Below are positions 39,901-51,971 of a stretch of 64,000 nt of DNA, one piece after another (positions within the stretch are counted from its first letter, which is position 1; each line of letters opens with the position of its first letter). The stretch lies in NCBI GenBank assembly GCA_030704615.1, contig CM060734.1, positions 63,380,042 to 63,444,041 on the forward strand, read 5' to 3'. A model generated the notes under the pieces. It searched no databases. It was not told where the DNA came from and saw only the letters and a program-made list of their open reading frames with translations. This stretch comes from Takakia lepidozioides (Eukaryota; Streptophyta; Takakiopsida; Takakiales; Takakiaceae). The translations under genes and the position numbers were made by a program.

Positions 39901-41728
39901 GCAATTCCTAGAGTTCCTACATAGGTACTGTAGGTCATAAACATATATGGTCGATATTGGCTGTTAACATAATCTCTATCAAAACTTGTAATAAAAAGTT
40001 TGAGCAACCAGTGCCCACAACACTTCTTTTAGCCAACCATGGTCAGTGATTGGCTTGGTTACAAATCTAGTGCTAAAGAGCATGCACTGAACTGATTCCA
40101 TTCCCTCTGGAGAACTAATCCAGAATTTCAGAACTAATTTAGAATGTGTCATGAGCACCACCACAAGAATCCTACAGGTTGTCATATATCTGGAAACTCA
40201 AAGCAGATGTTCATCTTCTCCAAATGCTCCTATGAAAAGACCCAAGTACATTACATCAAAAGGTTGAACAAAAGTGGGAAAATGCAGCAACATACAGATG
40301 GAGTAGAGCCAGTGCCACTAGCAACCCAAGCATCAAGCACCGTGTGATCCTCAGAATCTGGATCCTTCACCTGGCATCCATAGTCTCTTGCTCAAACACT
40401 TGGCCATCAACCACGACCCATGCCAAGCCATGCAAGAGCATTCTAGTCCCATCCTCCACACAACTTGAACCAAAACTCCTCAAATCCTTTGAGAAAAGAA
40501 GAATCCAAAGACTTACAGAGCATACACCCTGAAAAATAGTTTGTTTTACTTTCCCTTGAGTTGCCACGCTGGTAAAAATCCACATTTGATTTGTCCATAC
40601 AATTCGCATGTGAAATCAAGGTGTGCACACATGACATGATCTTGCTAACCAGTACAACCAAAGTCCCATTACATGAAAGAAGTATAACAAAGAGTTTGAA
40701 AGCTCTTAGAAGGTGTGGCCTCTAATCAATGCAAGGAAGCGGCTCTGCATAAATTAGAGGCATCACTAACCTGCTCGGCAGCCTCCTGCAGAAGACCATC
40801 AAGTTGGGGTGAGGCCGCGGCACCAAAGCCAGGGCCAGACACAGCACAATCCACATTCAGGTAAGCAACTGCACTTGTGCTCAAAATGTCCAGATTTTGC
40901 TCCACCCACTCTGTTGACCCCACCTACAACCACTCCAGTGCATAAGCTATGAAGCTCTTGGCGGGCGGCCCTGAAAATGGAGAGATGCATTCATGTCTGT
41001 GCACAACAAAGCTGAGAAGTGGAATCATGCCCATAGGTACTCTCTTAGATATCACCAGATTGACTGATATTCGGTGCCCACCTCAACCATGTAGTCAACA
41101 AGGTGATCAGAGACACCATATCTTGCATCAACCACAGTCAGACTACTAATGTGTGTAATTGCTGACTAGCTGTATTCAGCAGGCCTGGGGTGAAATGTGA
41201 CCCACCACCAACCAACACCCACCTACCAGCTTGGAAGCAGAGGCATGTTGGCAGAAAATAAAAAGAAGAAACACAGACAAGAAAGGAAGCGGAGTAGGGG
41301 ACTGAGGACAGACCAGGCCATACTCTTCTGCATCCCAACTGCACAAAAGAATGCTCCTTCGTGGCTTCCACCCATCTTTCACAAGCTTTCCCAATCCTCT
41401 TGCTAACTGCAACCCCAGATACCTGTTACTGATTCCAAAAATGACGAGCCAATCCCTGGAGAAAATACCCCGGCCGAGTTCCTAGCATCAAAATGTGAAT
41501 ACTTCTGTCGAATCCAAAAGAACATTTAGACGTACCAATATCTCCATAAGCTTCACTATTGGGAACAAACTGAATCATTGGTGAACTCGTGAAAGAAACT
41601 GAGGGATATAAAAACTTCTGATCGCTGCAATAAACCACAAGAAAGATCAAGCTTAACACAAGCTTCACATTATTTCGATTGATAGCACACGGCATGAGAA
41701 GGTACTCCTTACAGGTCTGTGGCCACAG

Positions 41729-41761
<33 letters not shown>

Positions 41762-44700
41762 GTACTCATGAGACTGTTCACCGTAGCCCTACACCCAGTT
41801 TGGGTGGACCAAGGGCAAGGAGTCTACCTGTGAACAATAAACAGATGCACAGAGGAAAGGGAGATTGTCAATGCCTGATGTGCGGGCGGTCTGACGACAA
41901 CATCCATTTTCTGATACAATGTCTGGGGTATTCTCATCAGTGAGCAATTGCTGGGCAGCTCACACACAGCAGATTCATGCTTACATGAAGGGATTTCTAG
42001 AGGAAATCTGGAATGCCCGAAAGATGTTTATACCACAGAAAGTCCCACTACTGGAGTGATCCCCTCATAAAGGTACCTCTGAGTTTCAATTTCAGTCGAG
42101 TGCCGAGGGTGGCTCACATCATCCTTAACATAGGTTTAGGGAAGTTTTGTGTTCAGACATTCTTTGTGCTTCCAACATGGCCTCAGACACTTCAGCCTCC
42201 AAGTCAGCTTCATCTAGCAGGGTCATTTCTTCCTGCCTACTACTCAGGTACTTGAAAATCTCCTCTACCTTTTTCCAACAGGACCTAGCCTGTTTAACAG
42301 GATGGTCTTGCTTCCTAGAAATAGAGTCGATCATCTTACAGTATGAGGCATTGGGAATTGGATTCAACTGGCCCCACCATTGACCTTGAATTCATCACTT
42401 TGAGAGCTAAAGGGAGGTACTGTCAGACTCGCCCCAAAGAGCCACAATAGCTATTCTAGAGCACGCTGATATGTTCTCTTTGGGCCCAAAAGCTGAATGG
42501 GTTCTAAGGGTTTAGCATAGTTGGAGTTGCCAACACACACGACAGATGCGTATTCCAAAGTAGGCCTAATAACGTTATGGTCATTTTAACTTCAGCGTTA
42601 ATCCCTATGCAGTGGAAAAATTGAGTGAGACCCAAAGCTTTGAGCCACTGTTTGAGAATGTACACATGCCATTCTCTGCGAATGTTGGCTTGCCATAACC
42701 TTACGGCCATCGACCACGCAGGAAACTAACCCTCCCCGAGCCTTTTGTGGCGTTCGCACCCACCAGGGTTAGCCTATCCCCACAACTGCCATTAAAGGTG
42801 ATTGCAGAGGCACTTGTCTACATGCAAACTCGACAGCCTAGTTGCAGGGTTATTGATTTTATTTTTATAGCCCTGCATTTACCACAGAAATGACATACCC
42901 GTCACTCTGACTTGAGTGCAGGGCCTAACCATTGTTTGAGAGAGGGAGAGAGAGAACAGAGTAATTCGACAGAATGCAACAGCAAGTGAGATAAATGCCA
43001 ATACATATGGACAAAAACACAAAGATAGTCAGAAGCCACAACCCCCACCAACACAAGCTATTAACAGAAAGCCAAAACTGAGTGAGAACCTCAAGGAGCG
43101 ACGCAGTACCGCTGTTGGGATCCACAGCTCCAAATGTCCATGCATCACGGTGATTACCTAGAATCACAAACCTGTATAAATATGGCAGTGCCACATCAGC
43201 TCTCAGATTCATTTGGAACATTGCGAGTGCTCTAATGCGAGTGATCGAGATTTGATGTTCTCTGACATGATATTTACTAATAGCACAAATGAGCTGTTCC
43301 TGGTAAACAGCGGCCTCTAAGAAATTCAAGCATAAAGGGCAAGAAACAAATGCGTGCTCATTTCATCTCAGAATGGACACAGATGTTGATGAAGATGAGA
43401 TTCTTGAGGGCTGTTGAGCACAATACAGTAAGTACATCATATTAGATTGTTCTACCATCAACAGCTCCACAGTTAGGAGTTTGGGCTAGGTCTATGTTAA
43501 GAAGCTCAAAAACACAGGGCTTGAAAGCTTGACACTGTCTCATGAGAGATAACATCTTTTCACCTTCAGGAAGCTCTTCACTCTCTCACTTCTAAAAAAT
43601 CCGAGAAAATCACCAAAATTGAGGGTCGCCTAACTAGCACTAGTGGATATGCACCTGGCTTTGTAGCTCACAAATCCCTGCACACTTTGAAAGATCTCTA
43701 GACAAGGGTGCTCACAAAAGGACTCAGAGGGTGCTAGGGAGGATGTGCAGGAGCACCTGTCTGGTTCTTCTGATCCATTGATAACAGCGAGCACATTCCG
43801 TATAGGCGCCACCATCTGATTAGCCTGTGAAAGCACTCAACCCTCTATCATCAAGTCCTATCTCATCCTCCTTACCTCTACATCCTTCAACTCAATCATG
43901 AATGATTTAGGTCAGCCCACCAGAATATCCGCTCTGGCACATCTTCCAAAAGGTGCCCAGGTAATCAAGGAAGCCTGTTCGTCCAGACACACTGAATACC
44001 GCTACACAGGCTCTCATAGAGATCAATTGTGCTTTGGAGGCTTCAACTGGATAGTTGCTGTAGGAAAACGAAAATAGGAAAACAGCTAGAAGAGCACTTA
44101 CCAGAAAAGTGAGATTGAGCACTGCTGGCCCTCTTCCAAGTTTGTACTCCGGTAAATCAAGGGCACCGTGCCACTCAGGGGGGGCAACTGCACCACCCAA
44201 AGATGCCAGAATTGGACGCGCATCCTCGGCTGAGATAGGCAATGACGGAATCCTAGGCAACATGGTTTCTGGGTCTGACTCCGCTAACCTCTCCGCCATG
44301 GTAGTGCTGGGCCAGCCCGGCGTCAGTGGGTCACCAATTCCGCGGAACACGGAACCACGTTGGGCGCCACTGGGGGGAAGCCATTGCGACTCTGGGTAAA
44401 AGCCCTCGGTACAATTGCCTCCGTAATCTTGGGGGTCCGAGTACACAATGGCAGACACTGCCCCAGCCTTTGCAGCATTCTCAACAATGTCTCCTCGATA
44501 TATCTGGCCATACCTGGCGATCACAATCGCACCTTCCACACTGATCCCCAGAAAAGCAAGCTTCCTGAAGTCGTCCTCACTTCCATAGTTGACGTAAACC
44601 ACTTCACCGCTCACATTTCCAGAGGGCGAGTAAGCATGGAATGTTGGCATTACCCTTGGGTCACTACTTTCGGGATCTTCTTGCACAGGCTTCTCGGTCA

Positions 44701-45491
44701 AAGAGAGCTCAAGGGGCTCCTTACCGGGCTCAGTCAGAACAAGAGATCGGTGGAGAGGATGGGTGAGTAGCACGTCGTAGTCTACGAAGTGAGCCGCAAG
44801 ACCGTAATCCTCGAAGGCCCGAAAGATATAATCGGCCGTGGCAAAATTTTCAGGCGTGCCAGCCACATGGGGTTCCTTCGTGAGATGGCGGAGGTGGTCC
44901 CTGATGCTCGAGTTGCTCACCCCTTCGAGAAATGCTCGCTGCCAATGGTGATCCTGTAAATACTCCACGATCACAAAAAAAGCATTTGTTAGCTCACTTC
45001 CAGATTCTCAGTTCTCCTGAACTGCAAAGACGCAGCCAATTCCTCTACTCAAGTAACTTAGTGGAGCTCCAATAACTACGTACATTACTAAGAATTTGAG
45101 AACAATCTTGTGAACGGAGCACGTAGACATAGGAGGCCATCAGGTGGCGGACCGGAGGACTGAAGCCAGAAGAAGAATTCTGATTGTTACATTGCACAAT
45201 AATCTGAGCAGTGAGTTCTTGTAGTCGACAAGATCAACAATGACGTACGCTGGCAGCACCAGGCCATGTTGCGACGAGGAAGTTTGCAAGGATGACGAAC
45301 AACCCCAGCATTAGTGCACCTAGCACAATGAACACTCCGTTTGCGCATGCCTTGAAAGAGGAGGGCGGCCTGCCGGCTACGTGCAGCGACATGTCTGGCT
45401 CCGCCACTGGGAAACTTGTCTGCCGGGGCAGCAACGACTGGGGCACTGTGCGCAGCAGCAGGCAGTGCACCCACCAGCTCAACCGCTGCAT
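36986..45491 (-). CDS. AMP1: AMP1-like glutamate carboxypeptidase II (M28B), 13 exons
   Basis: Type II membrane metallopeptidase of the family of human GCPII and plant AMP1, which restrains meristem activity; the plant substrate is unsettled. Exons (minus): 45491-45249, 44953-44102, 43824-43757, 43171-43090, 41406-41314, 40923-40771, 40370-40296, 39837-39750, 39229-39146, 38601-38513, 38307-38179, 37793-37644, 37171-36986. All junctions are GT-AG and together give one open 763-residue frame; Arabidopsis AMP1 is about 700. Residues 51-75 form a signal anchor. The PA region lies in exon 2. Metal and catalytic residues are complete: H395 (GNHRDAW), D405, E442/E443 (WDAEEYGL), D471 (YLNVDCAV), H557 (YPVYHSLYD). 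The C-terminal helical dimerisation domain ends [12 protein letters not shown]. Intron 4 contains LINE fragments and a CA repeat. It looks functional and is the best-supported host gene here. Confidence 0.93.
41725..41760. repeat. CA dinucleotide microsatellite
   Basis: A run of about 15 AC/CA dinucleotides lies inside intron 4 of the AMP1-like gene. Confidence 0.9.
41826..42410. pseudogene. LINE C-terminal fragments, inverted pair, in AMP1 intron 4
   Basis: The plus-strand part (41836-42000) encodes [20 protein letters not shown] and then [14 protein letters not shown]. The following part (about 42065-42400) carries the preceding segment of the same LINE on the minus strand (LGTRLK-, [13 protein letters not shown]-like). 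The two pieces of one domain are thus in opposite orientation, by inversion or two insertions. It is related to the fragments at 1870-3320 and 22937-23565 but more diverged. Confidence 0.6.
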
Positions 45492-45978
45492 TGTCTCTCG
45501 CTCCTCCTTTTACACAAAGGCTCTTTCCTTTCCGTGGACGGAGGTTAAGCGAAAGCTAAGCTCTTTTGAAGAGACAAGAGGTGGAGAGAGGAAAAACGAG
45601 CGGGGACAGTGTGTATGCGAGAACTGGACAGCATACAAGTGAGTGAGGAATAACAGCACCAGGATCCAACCCACCGCGTCGCAGCACCCTGTCAAAGCAA
45701 CGCGGTAGCGACGACGGTGAGTTGCGGATCCCGAGAGCCGGGAGATGAATGACACGCAAATGACCAGTGTTTCTCCTGCCGCTCTCAACACCCCTCACTC
45801 GGAAGGGAGGGGGGCAGGTTGACAGTGTCTAGAGAGAGCGAGAGAGCCCTCGCTGGCCTGCATTACATCCCCGATCTACTTTCTACCCACACAGTACTAG
45901 GTAGGAAGGTAGGTACTAGGTACTAGGTACTAGAGTGCTAGGTACGCAGGTACAATACGGAGAGTACCGGTACCCGTC
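45492..45978 (-). promoter_or_regulatory. AMP1-like leader and upstream region
   Basis: This lies upstream of the first ATG at 45491 on the minus strand. It has a GA-rich tract near 45825-45850 and a (GGTACTA)n-like simple repeat at 45900-45960. No TATA box is evident. The region is cut short at 45979 by a TIR element. Confidence 0.4.
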
Positions 45979-46902
45979 CCTGGACAACCGTTTAGGCGAT
46001 AATTAATTCGAAATGAAAGTGCCTAACGCGTTTTGGGAAGTTTTCAGATTTTGGCCTAATTGCTCACAAACGATGGGACCAAAGTGCCTAAGTAATGCCT
46101 ACAATTCCAACAAAAAACTTTCAAGCCTCTTCCGATCGTGTTGTTTGTAATAAGATGAAAATTTCATTGAACAAAAATCAATACAAATATATGCGTGCGG
46201 AAATAACTTTTTACAAATCCCAATCTATTTGCGAGAGCTCCATGTAACATTGTTCACACCCAGAAGGTGAAGGTACAACACCTAATGGAATATGGACTCG
46301 TGAGGCGGGGCGGCTAGGTGCAAGCTTGGAGGAGATTTGAGCAGGGCCTGTTGGCATCGGATAAGGGGCCCATGGGCATTGGGTTTTTATTTTGTATTTT
46401 ATTCTTAAGAAAATAAATGTTTTCTCTTCTCATGTGCCTAATTCAATAAACTTTGAGGCAGCTCTTAGGATCTGTCTTCTTACTTAGATGCTACTGGCTT
46501 AGTGGCTCCCTTAGTCCTTGTTGCAGGCTTCTATCTCTGCTGCCAGTTTCTGCGGTGTCTTGGACACTTCCTCTTTCCTGTATAGTTTCAGCATCTGATG
46601 TAAGCTTATTACAAGCTTAGTGTTTGCTTGCTGCCCTCTTAGTCTTCTTCCTTGCTCTCTCTCTTCTTGTTCTTAGGCGGAGTGGAACCTCATTACTCAG
46701 CCTTCATGGCTAAAATGTATGGTTCATTACCAATCCTTTTATTAAATAAAGTTTTCAGGGCTACCTCCCCTTTCTCTCTCTTTTTTCTTAAAGAAAAAAC
46801 TTATAGCATGAAGATGCCTAATTTGAAGAAATGGTTTGAGAAACGTGCCTATTTGTTTTTCAATAATTGTTAGGCACAAAAATGCCTGAACGGTTGTCCA
46901 GG
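45979..46902. mobile_element. TIR element, about 0.92 kb
   Basis: The ends are CCTGGACAACCGTTTAGGC at 45979-45997 and, inverted, GCCTGAACGGTTGTCCAGG at 46884-46902, one mismatch in 19 bp. No transposase is present. No clean target duplication was found. The right flank TACTAGG resembles the GGTACTAGG simple repeat just left of the element, so it may have inserted into that repeat. Non-autonomous DNA transposon, superfamily unassigned. Confidence 0.6.
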
Positions 46903-47725
46903 TACTAGGAAGAATGTAACAAGTTAATGCACGTGTGCAATCTCTGACAGGATGATACGCCTGTTCTGGCATGTCAAATCTTTCCCCCACCTCCCTTGAG
47001 AGTTCAAAGGAATGTAACTCCAATTGGGGTGACACTAGATTCATACAACGGAATGTAGGTGCCAGGTTCCATAGGCACTCCCAAACGCACCCCAAAGCAA
47101 CTGCCCCCAAGAAAGAATCGCCCCTTAAAATCGCTAGGGGTGGTTCCATGCAGACCATCCCCTCCTTCCCCTTTAATGCATGGCACTTGGTGCCATGTGG
47201 GCCCGTGACATACCAAATGACAAGTAATTCAGCTTTGGGATGAGATTATCAAAATTTCATCCCATTTTTCCCCATCTTCAACTATTTCTCTTACACTGGA
47301 CATTATCTTTTATAGTATGTGTATTTTTTATTTCTTTAACTGTAAACTAGTCTCGCAAGCTTATTTTCACGTCACGTAAGATTTTTCTATCTCTCTCTCT
47401 TTTTCTTCCCCTCGCATTGTGCTCTCTCACAACCTGATCATGGCCTTGTCAAAGACTTCAGATACATATCATTGTTTTATCAGTATGGATTTTATTTTAT
47501 TTTATGAAGAACAGGGGATGGAAGCCTTGGGAACATATTAAAAAAACGGGGGGTACATGCAGTGGAAAAAATAACCAGTGAGGAGCCTTCAAGGCAAGAA
47601 CCCACGGGGAAACTCCCGGGACCTTGGGGATCAAAGAGGGGAACAAAAAGAGGGGGTACGATATCAAGACCTCAAAAATTGAAGAGAGACAAGAAATGGT
47701 AATCAATATATGAATTAAGACGATT
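46903..47725. other. No gene recognised
   Basis: AT-rich spacer with no convincing coding frame. It leads into a (TTTTG)n run at about 47727-47757 that begins the tRNA-related repeat. Confidence 0.4.
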
Positions 47726-47726
47726 T

Positions 47727-48025
47727 GTTTGTTTTGTTTTGTTTTGTTTTGTTTTGTCTCAAGGCCCCAGCCCTCGTGCTTGGTACCGTTGGAAAGCCCT
47801 TGACGAGGAGGGGTGCACGGGCTTGGTCTCATGATTTTTGGACATGCGGTGTGGGAGATGTCGAATTCCAAGTACTTTTGGTCGTTGGAAATTCACAAAA
47901 AATAGCAAAAATGGCAGAGTGGGCGTTCCTGGGACAATGGTTGGAGCCTTGACGGGAGAGATATCAAGGGAAAGGTCTCCGGTTCAAATCTGGTCGTAGT
48001 CTCTCTGACAAAAAAAAAAAAAAAA
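47727..48025 (+). repeat. tRNA-related interspersed repeat, copy 1
   Basis: Starts with a (TTTTG)n run, then a body shared with copies at 50186 and 51076 (GGTACCGTTGGAAAGCCC, GGGTGCACGGGCTTGGTCTCATGATTTTTGGAC, AATTCCAAGTACTTTTGG). It ends with TGGCAGAGTGGGC (A-box-like, about 47910), GGTTCAAATCTGG (B-box-like, about 47983) and a poly-A run. The spacing fits a Leu/Ser-type tRNA. The B box sits near the 3' end, which is unusual for a SINE. Confidence 0.55.
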
Positions 48026-49088
48026 CTGATTAGATATGGGATTGCACTTGGACTTAGATGACACTGGACACTTGGGCCTCTACATGGGAGATGCACTTGG
48101 ATACATGAATAGAAGATTGCACTTGGGCTTAGATTTCAATTCTTCACACATGGGCCAACGGCATAGGCTACACTAGAGGACGCACTTGGGCCTCGACATA
48201 GGAGACCCACTTGGGTACATAAGAAATTGCACTTGGGCTTAGATTTCAATTCTTGACACTGGGACCTTGACATAGGAGACGCTACTTGAATACATAGGGG
48301 ATTGCACTTGGACTTAGATTTCAATTCTTAACACATGGGCCAATGGCATAGGCTACCCTAGGCCTGGATCTCCCAAACATGAGGGTCTCTAGATACATAG
48401 GGGATTGCACACTGGGCTCTAGGCTCTGTGGAAAAAATACATAGGAAATTTCTTAGATTTTCAATTCTTCACACATGGGCCAAATGTACATGCTATCCTA
48501 GAGGTCACACTTGGGCCTCGACATAGGAGACGCACTTGGATACATAGGAAATTGCACTGGGTACATAGGAGATTGGACTTGGATACATATGCCAACGGCA
48601 CCATCTAGCTACCCTAGAGGTCGCACTTGGGCCTCGACATAGGAGACGCACTTGGATACATAGGAGATCTTGCACCTGGGTTAAATGACACTAGACACTT
48701 GGGCCAATGGCACATGCGACCTTGGAGGTCATACTTGGGCCTAGACACAGGAGACGCACTTGAATGCATAGGAGATTGCACTTGGGCTTAGATGACAATG
48801 GACACTTGGGCCTTTACATGGAAGATGCACTTGGATACATAGAAGATTGCACTTGGGCTTAGATGACACTGGACACTTGGGCCAACGGCAGAGGCTATCC
48901 TAGGGCCTAGAGGTTGCACTTGGGCCTTGACATAGGAGACGCACTTGGATACATAGGAAATTGCACTAGATACATAGGAGATTGGGATTGGACTTGGGCT
49001 TAGATGACAGTGGACAATTGGGGCTCTACATGGGATATGCACTTGGATATATGAAAAGAAGATTGCACTTGGATACACAGGAAATTAC

Positions 49089-49884
49089 CAATGTTGGCCG
49101 GGTATGGCATCTGGACATGCATATCCGGCGGTTATTTGTCGGTTATGCACATATGCACAACCAGAAAGTGTAGCCCTTGCAGGAACCGGCTATGGATAGG
49201 AACCGGCAAAAGCCATCGAGCTTGCTAGAGAACCGGCATCGTAATTGTAAGGATGTTATACCCCGGAGCAAGATCCGGAGCAAATGTGGATGTCGTAGAG
49301 GCGGTTCTAGATATAAATACAAGTCATGTAGGGGCTGGTGATGGTAGTTAAGAACATTACAAATGGACAGATCTTGAGGGGAATGTTATGTCTTACTAGA
49401 ATGTTATGTCTTACTAGTTACAATACATTTACAATGGTTAGGGAGAATGTCCGAGTAGATAGGAAATTAATTAGTTGGGCATTTGGCTAAAATAATAGTT
49501 GTAAGCTGTAAGCTTAGGGTATTACAAGGGCAGAGCCCCCCGAGATAGATGACAGGAGTTGAACATTTGAAAATCAGATCCACAGGCCAACACACGAGTG
49601 GGCTTACCACCACCCTCTTGTGTAGTTTTACACACATACACAAAAAGTCAAATAATAGTGGATGAATCCCATAACCGGTACCATGGAACCGGCATTTTTT
49701 AAGATGACATAACCGGTAGATTGAGAACCAGACCAAAAAAAAATTCATGTGTTTAATGAGCACCTGTAACCGAGATGTTTTTTAAACCTATTGGTATACC
49801 CTACCCCGGCCATCCATTTTTTTCAAAGAGTAGGCTATAACCGGGATCGGAAGAGGGCTCAAAACATGGTACCCGGCCAACACT
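49089..49884. mobile_element. TIR insertion with 9-bp target duplication (MULE-like)
   Basis: A 796-bp insertion in the satellite. The ends CAATGTTGGCCGGGTATGG and, inverted, ...CCATGTT/GTACCCGGCCAACACT share TGTTGGCCGGGTA. It is flanked on both sides by GGAAATTAC (49080-49088 and 49885-49893). Removing it restores a normal satellite unit. A 9-bp duplication is typical of Mutator-like elements. Inside are many AACCGGC motifs and a TATAAATA-like sequence near 49313. No transposase is present. Confidence 0.65.
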
Positions 49885-50185
49885 GGAAATTACACTTGGT
49901 CTTAGATTTCAATTCTTCACATATGGGGCAAATGGCATAGCCTACTCTAGAGGTCGCACTTGGGCCTCGACATAGGAGACGCATTGGGATACATAGAAGA
50001 TCTTACACTCGGGCTTCAATGACATTGGACATTTGGGCCAACGGCACAGCTACCCTAGAGGTCACATTTGGGCCTCGACATAGGAGACGCACTTGGATAA
50101 TAGGGGATTGCACTCGGACTTAGATGACACTGGACACTTGGGCCAACGGCACAAGCTACCCTAGTCAATATATGAAGCGAGACGT

Positions 50186-50480
50186 TTGTTTTGTTTTGTT
50201 TTTTTTGTTTTTTTTGTTTTGTAGATTTGAGATGTCCCAAACTGCGGGGCCCCACCGTGAGTGCTTAGTACCGTTGGAAAGCCCTGGATGAGGAGGGGTG
50301 CACGGGCTTGGTCTCACGATTTTTGGACCTGCGGTGTGGGAGATACGGAATTCCAAGTACTTTTGGTCGCTGGAAATTCACAAAAAATAGCAAAGTGGGC
50401 ATTCATGGACAATGGTTGGAGCCTCGAGAGGAGAGATATTAGGGAAAGGTCTCCGGTTCAAATCTGGTCGTAGGCTATGT
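50186..50480 (+). repeat. tRNA-related interspersed repeat, copy 2
   Basis: Same organisation as the copy at 47727: T/G-rich start, GGTACCGTTGG-like body (here TACCGTTGGAAAGCCCTGG), GATTTTTGGACCTGCGGTGTGGG, and GGTTCAAATCTGGTCGTAGGC near the end. It lacks part of the A-box-like segment and the long poly-A. Confidence 0.55.
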
Positions 50481-51075
50481 AAAAAGAAAATGCATTTGGA
50501 CTTAGATGACATTGGACACTTGGGCCAATGGCACAGGCTACCCTAGAGACGGGAGACATATCAATAATGACTGGATATTATTACTCGATAAATTCATGAA
50601 AAAATTAAATGGGGCCTTGACATGGGAGACGTACTTGAATACATAGGAGATTGCACATTGGGCTTAGATGGGCCTCAACATTGGAGGCGCACATGGGAGA
50701 CGCCCTTGGATATATAGGAGACGCACTTGGATACATAGGATATCGCACTTGGGCTTAGATGACAGTGGACACTTGAGCCTCTACATGGGAAATGCACTTG
50801 GATACATAGAAGATTGCACTTGGGCTTAGATGGGCCTCGACATAGGAGACGCACACGGATACATAAGAAAATTGCATTTGGTCTTAGATTTCAATTTTTC
50901 ACACATGGGCCAAAAGAAGAGACTACCCTAGAGGTCGCACTTGGGCCTGGACATTGGAGACGTACTTCGATACATAGGATATTGCACTTGGACATAGCAA
51001 ACGCACTTGGATACATAGGAGATTGCACTTGGGCCAACGGCACAGGCTACCCTAGTCAATATATGAATCGAGACG

Positions 51076-51372
51076 TTTGTTTTGTTTTGTTTTGTTTTGT
51101 AGCGTCGTTGAGATCTCCCAAACCGCGGGGCCCCAGCGCGGGTGCTTGGTGGCATTGGAAAGCCCTGGATGAGGATGGGTGCACCGGCTTGGTCTCATGA
51201 TTTTTGGACCAGCGGTGAGGGAGATGTGGAATTCCAAGTACTTTTGGAAATTCATAAAAAATAGCAAAAATGGCAAAGTGGGCATTCATGGAACAATGGT
51301 TGGAGCCTCGACGGGAGAGATATCAAGGGAAATGTCTCCGGCTCAAATCTGGTCATAGGCTCTGTGGGAAAA
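51076..51372 (+). repeat. tRNA-related interspersed repeat, copy 3
   Basis: Third copy: (TTTTG)n start, CCCAAACCGCGGGGCCCCAG, the TGGAAAGCCCTGGATGAGGA body, TGGCAAAGTGGGC (A-box-like) and GGCTCAAATCTGGTCATAGGC. Like copy 2, it lies within the satellite. Confidence 0.55.
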
Positions 51373-51465
51373 AACTTACTTAGATGACATTGGACACTTG
51401 GGCCAACGGCAAAGGCTACCCTAGAGGTTGCATTTGGGCCTCGACATAAGAAACGCACTATCAAG

Positions 51466-51966
51466 TAAAGTTTACTAGTAGTGTGAAACTAGCCAATAAA
51501 TAACTAGTTTTTTATATATGATACTTGGGCTTGATCCAAGTGTCAACCCAGGGGTCAAGATATTTGTTGGCCCCTGGGCGTGGCTTATCTTCACGGCGAA
51601 CGCGCGGTGAGGCTCATCTCTCTCGAGTTGAACCTCCTGCATCGGCTATGGCACGTGTAGTGCAAATTCCCCATAGCTTTTGGGGTGTGCTTGGCTTGAC
51701 TCGTAATGTATGAGTGATGGTGTCTAGTTTTTATTATCACTCGAGAGAGATGTTGTTTGGTCTTATAGTGCTAGGCTAGATAGACAATGTGTTGTTATCA
51801 CTGTGTTGTTGAGGATTGAATTATGGAAAGCATAACTCATAAGGAGAAAGAGTGGTTTATAGTGATAAGATAGTGGTTGTTGGTTTTGAAGTTACAGTAT
51901 TTGCACAATGGTATGTACGAATTGATATCGTACAGGTATAATCTGATTTTGATTCCGAAGAGCAAG
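51466..51966. other. No gene recognised
   Basis: AT-rich sequence to the left of the chromovirus target site. It does not match other parts of the window as far as I can see, and no frame looks coding. Confidence 0.4.
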
Positions 51967-51971
51967 TTGCC

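Larger units (their letters stand above)
48030..51465. repeat. Degenerate satellite, roughly 105-bp units
   Basis: Many diverged units built from GCACTTGGGCTTAGATGACACTGGACACTTGGGCC, AACGGCACAGGCTACCCTAGAGGTC, GCACTTGGGCCTCGACATAGGAGAC and GCACTTGGATACATAGGAGATT. The sub-motif GCACTTGG recurs dozens of times. The array is interrupted by a TIR insertion (49089-49884) and by tRNA-related repeats (50186-50480, 51076-51372). Many stops in every frame; no coding potential. Confidence 0.8.

Noticed and set aside
49092-49882. Solo LTR interpretation (TGTTGG...CCAACA)
   Set aside because: No 5-bp target duplication at TG/CA, whereas a 9-bp exact duplication fits a TIR element.
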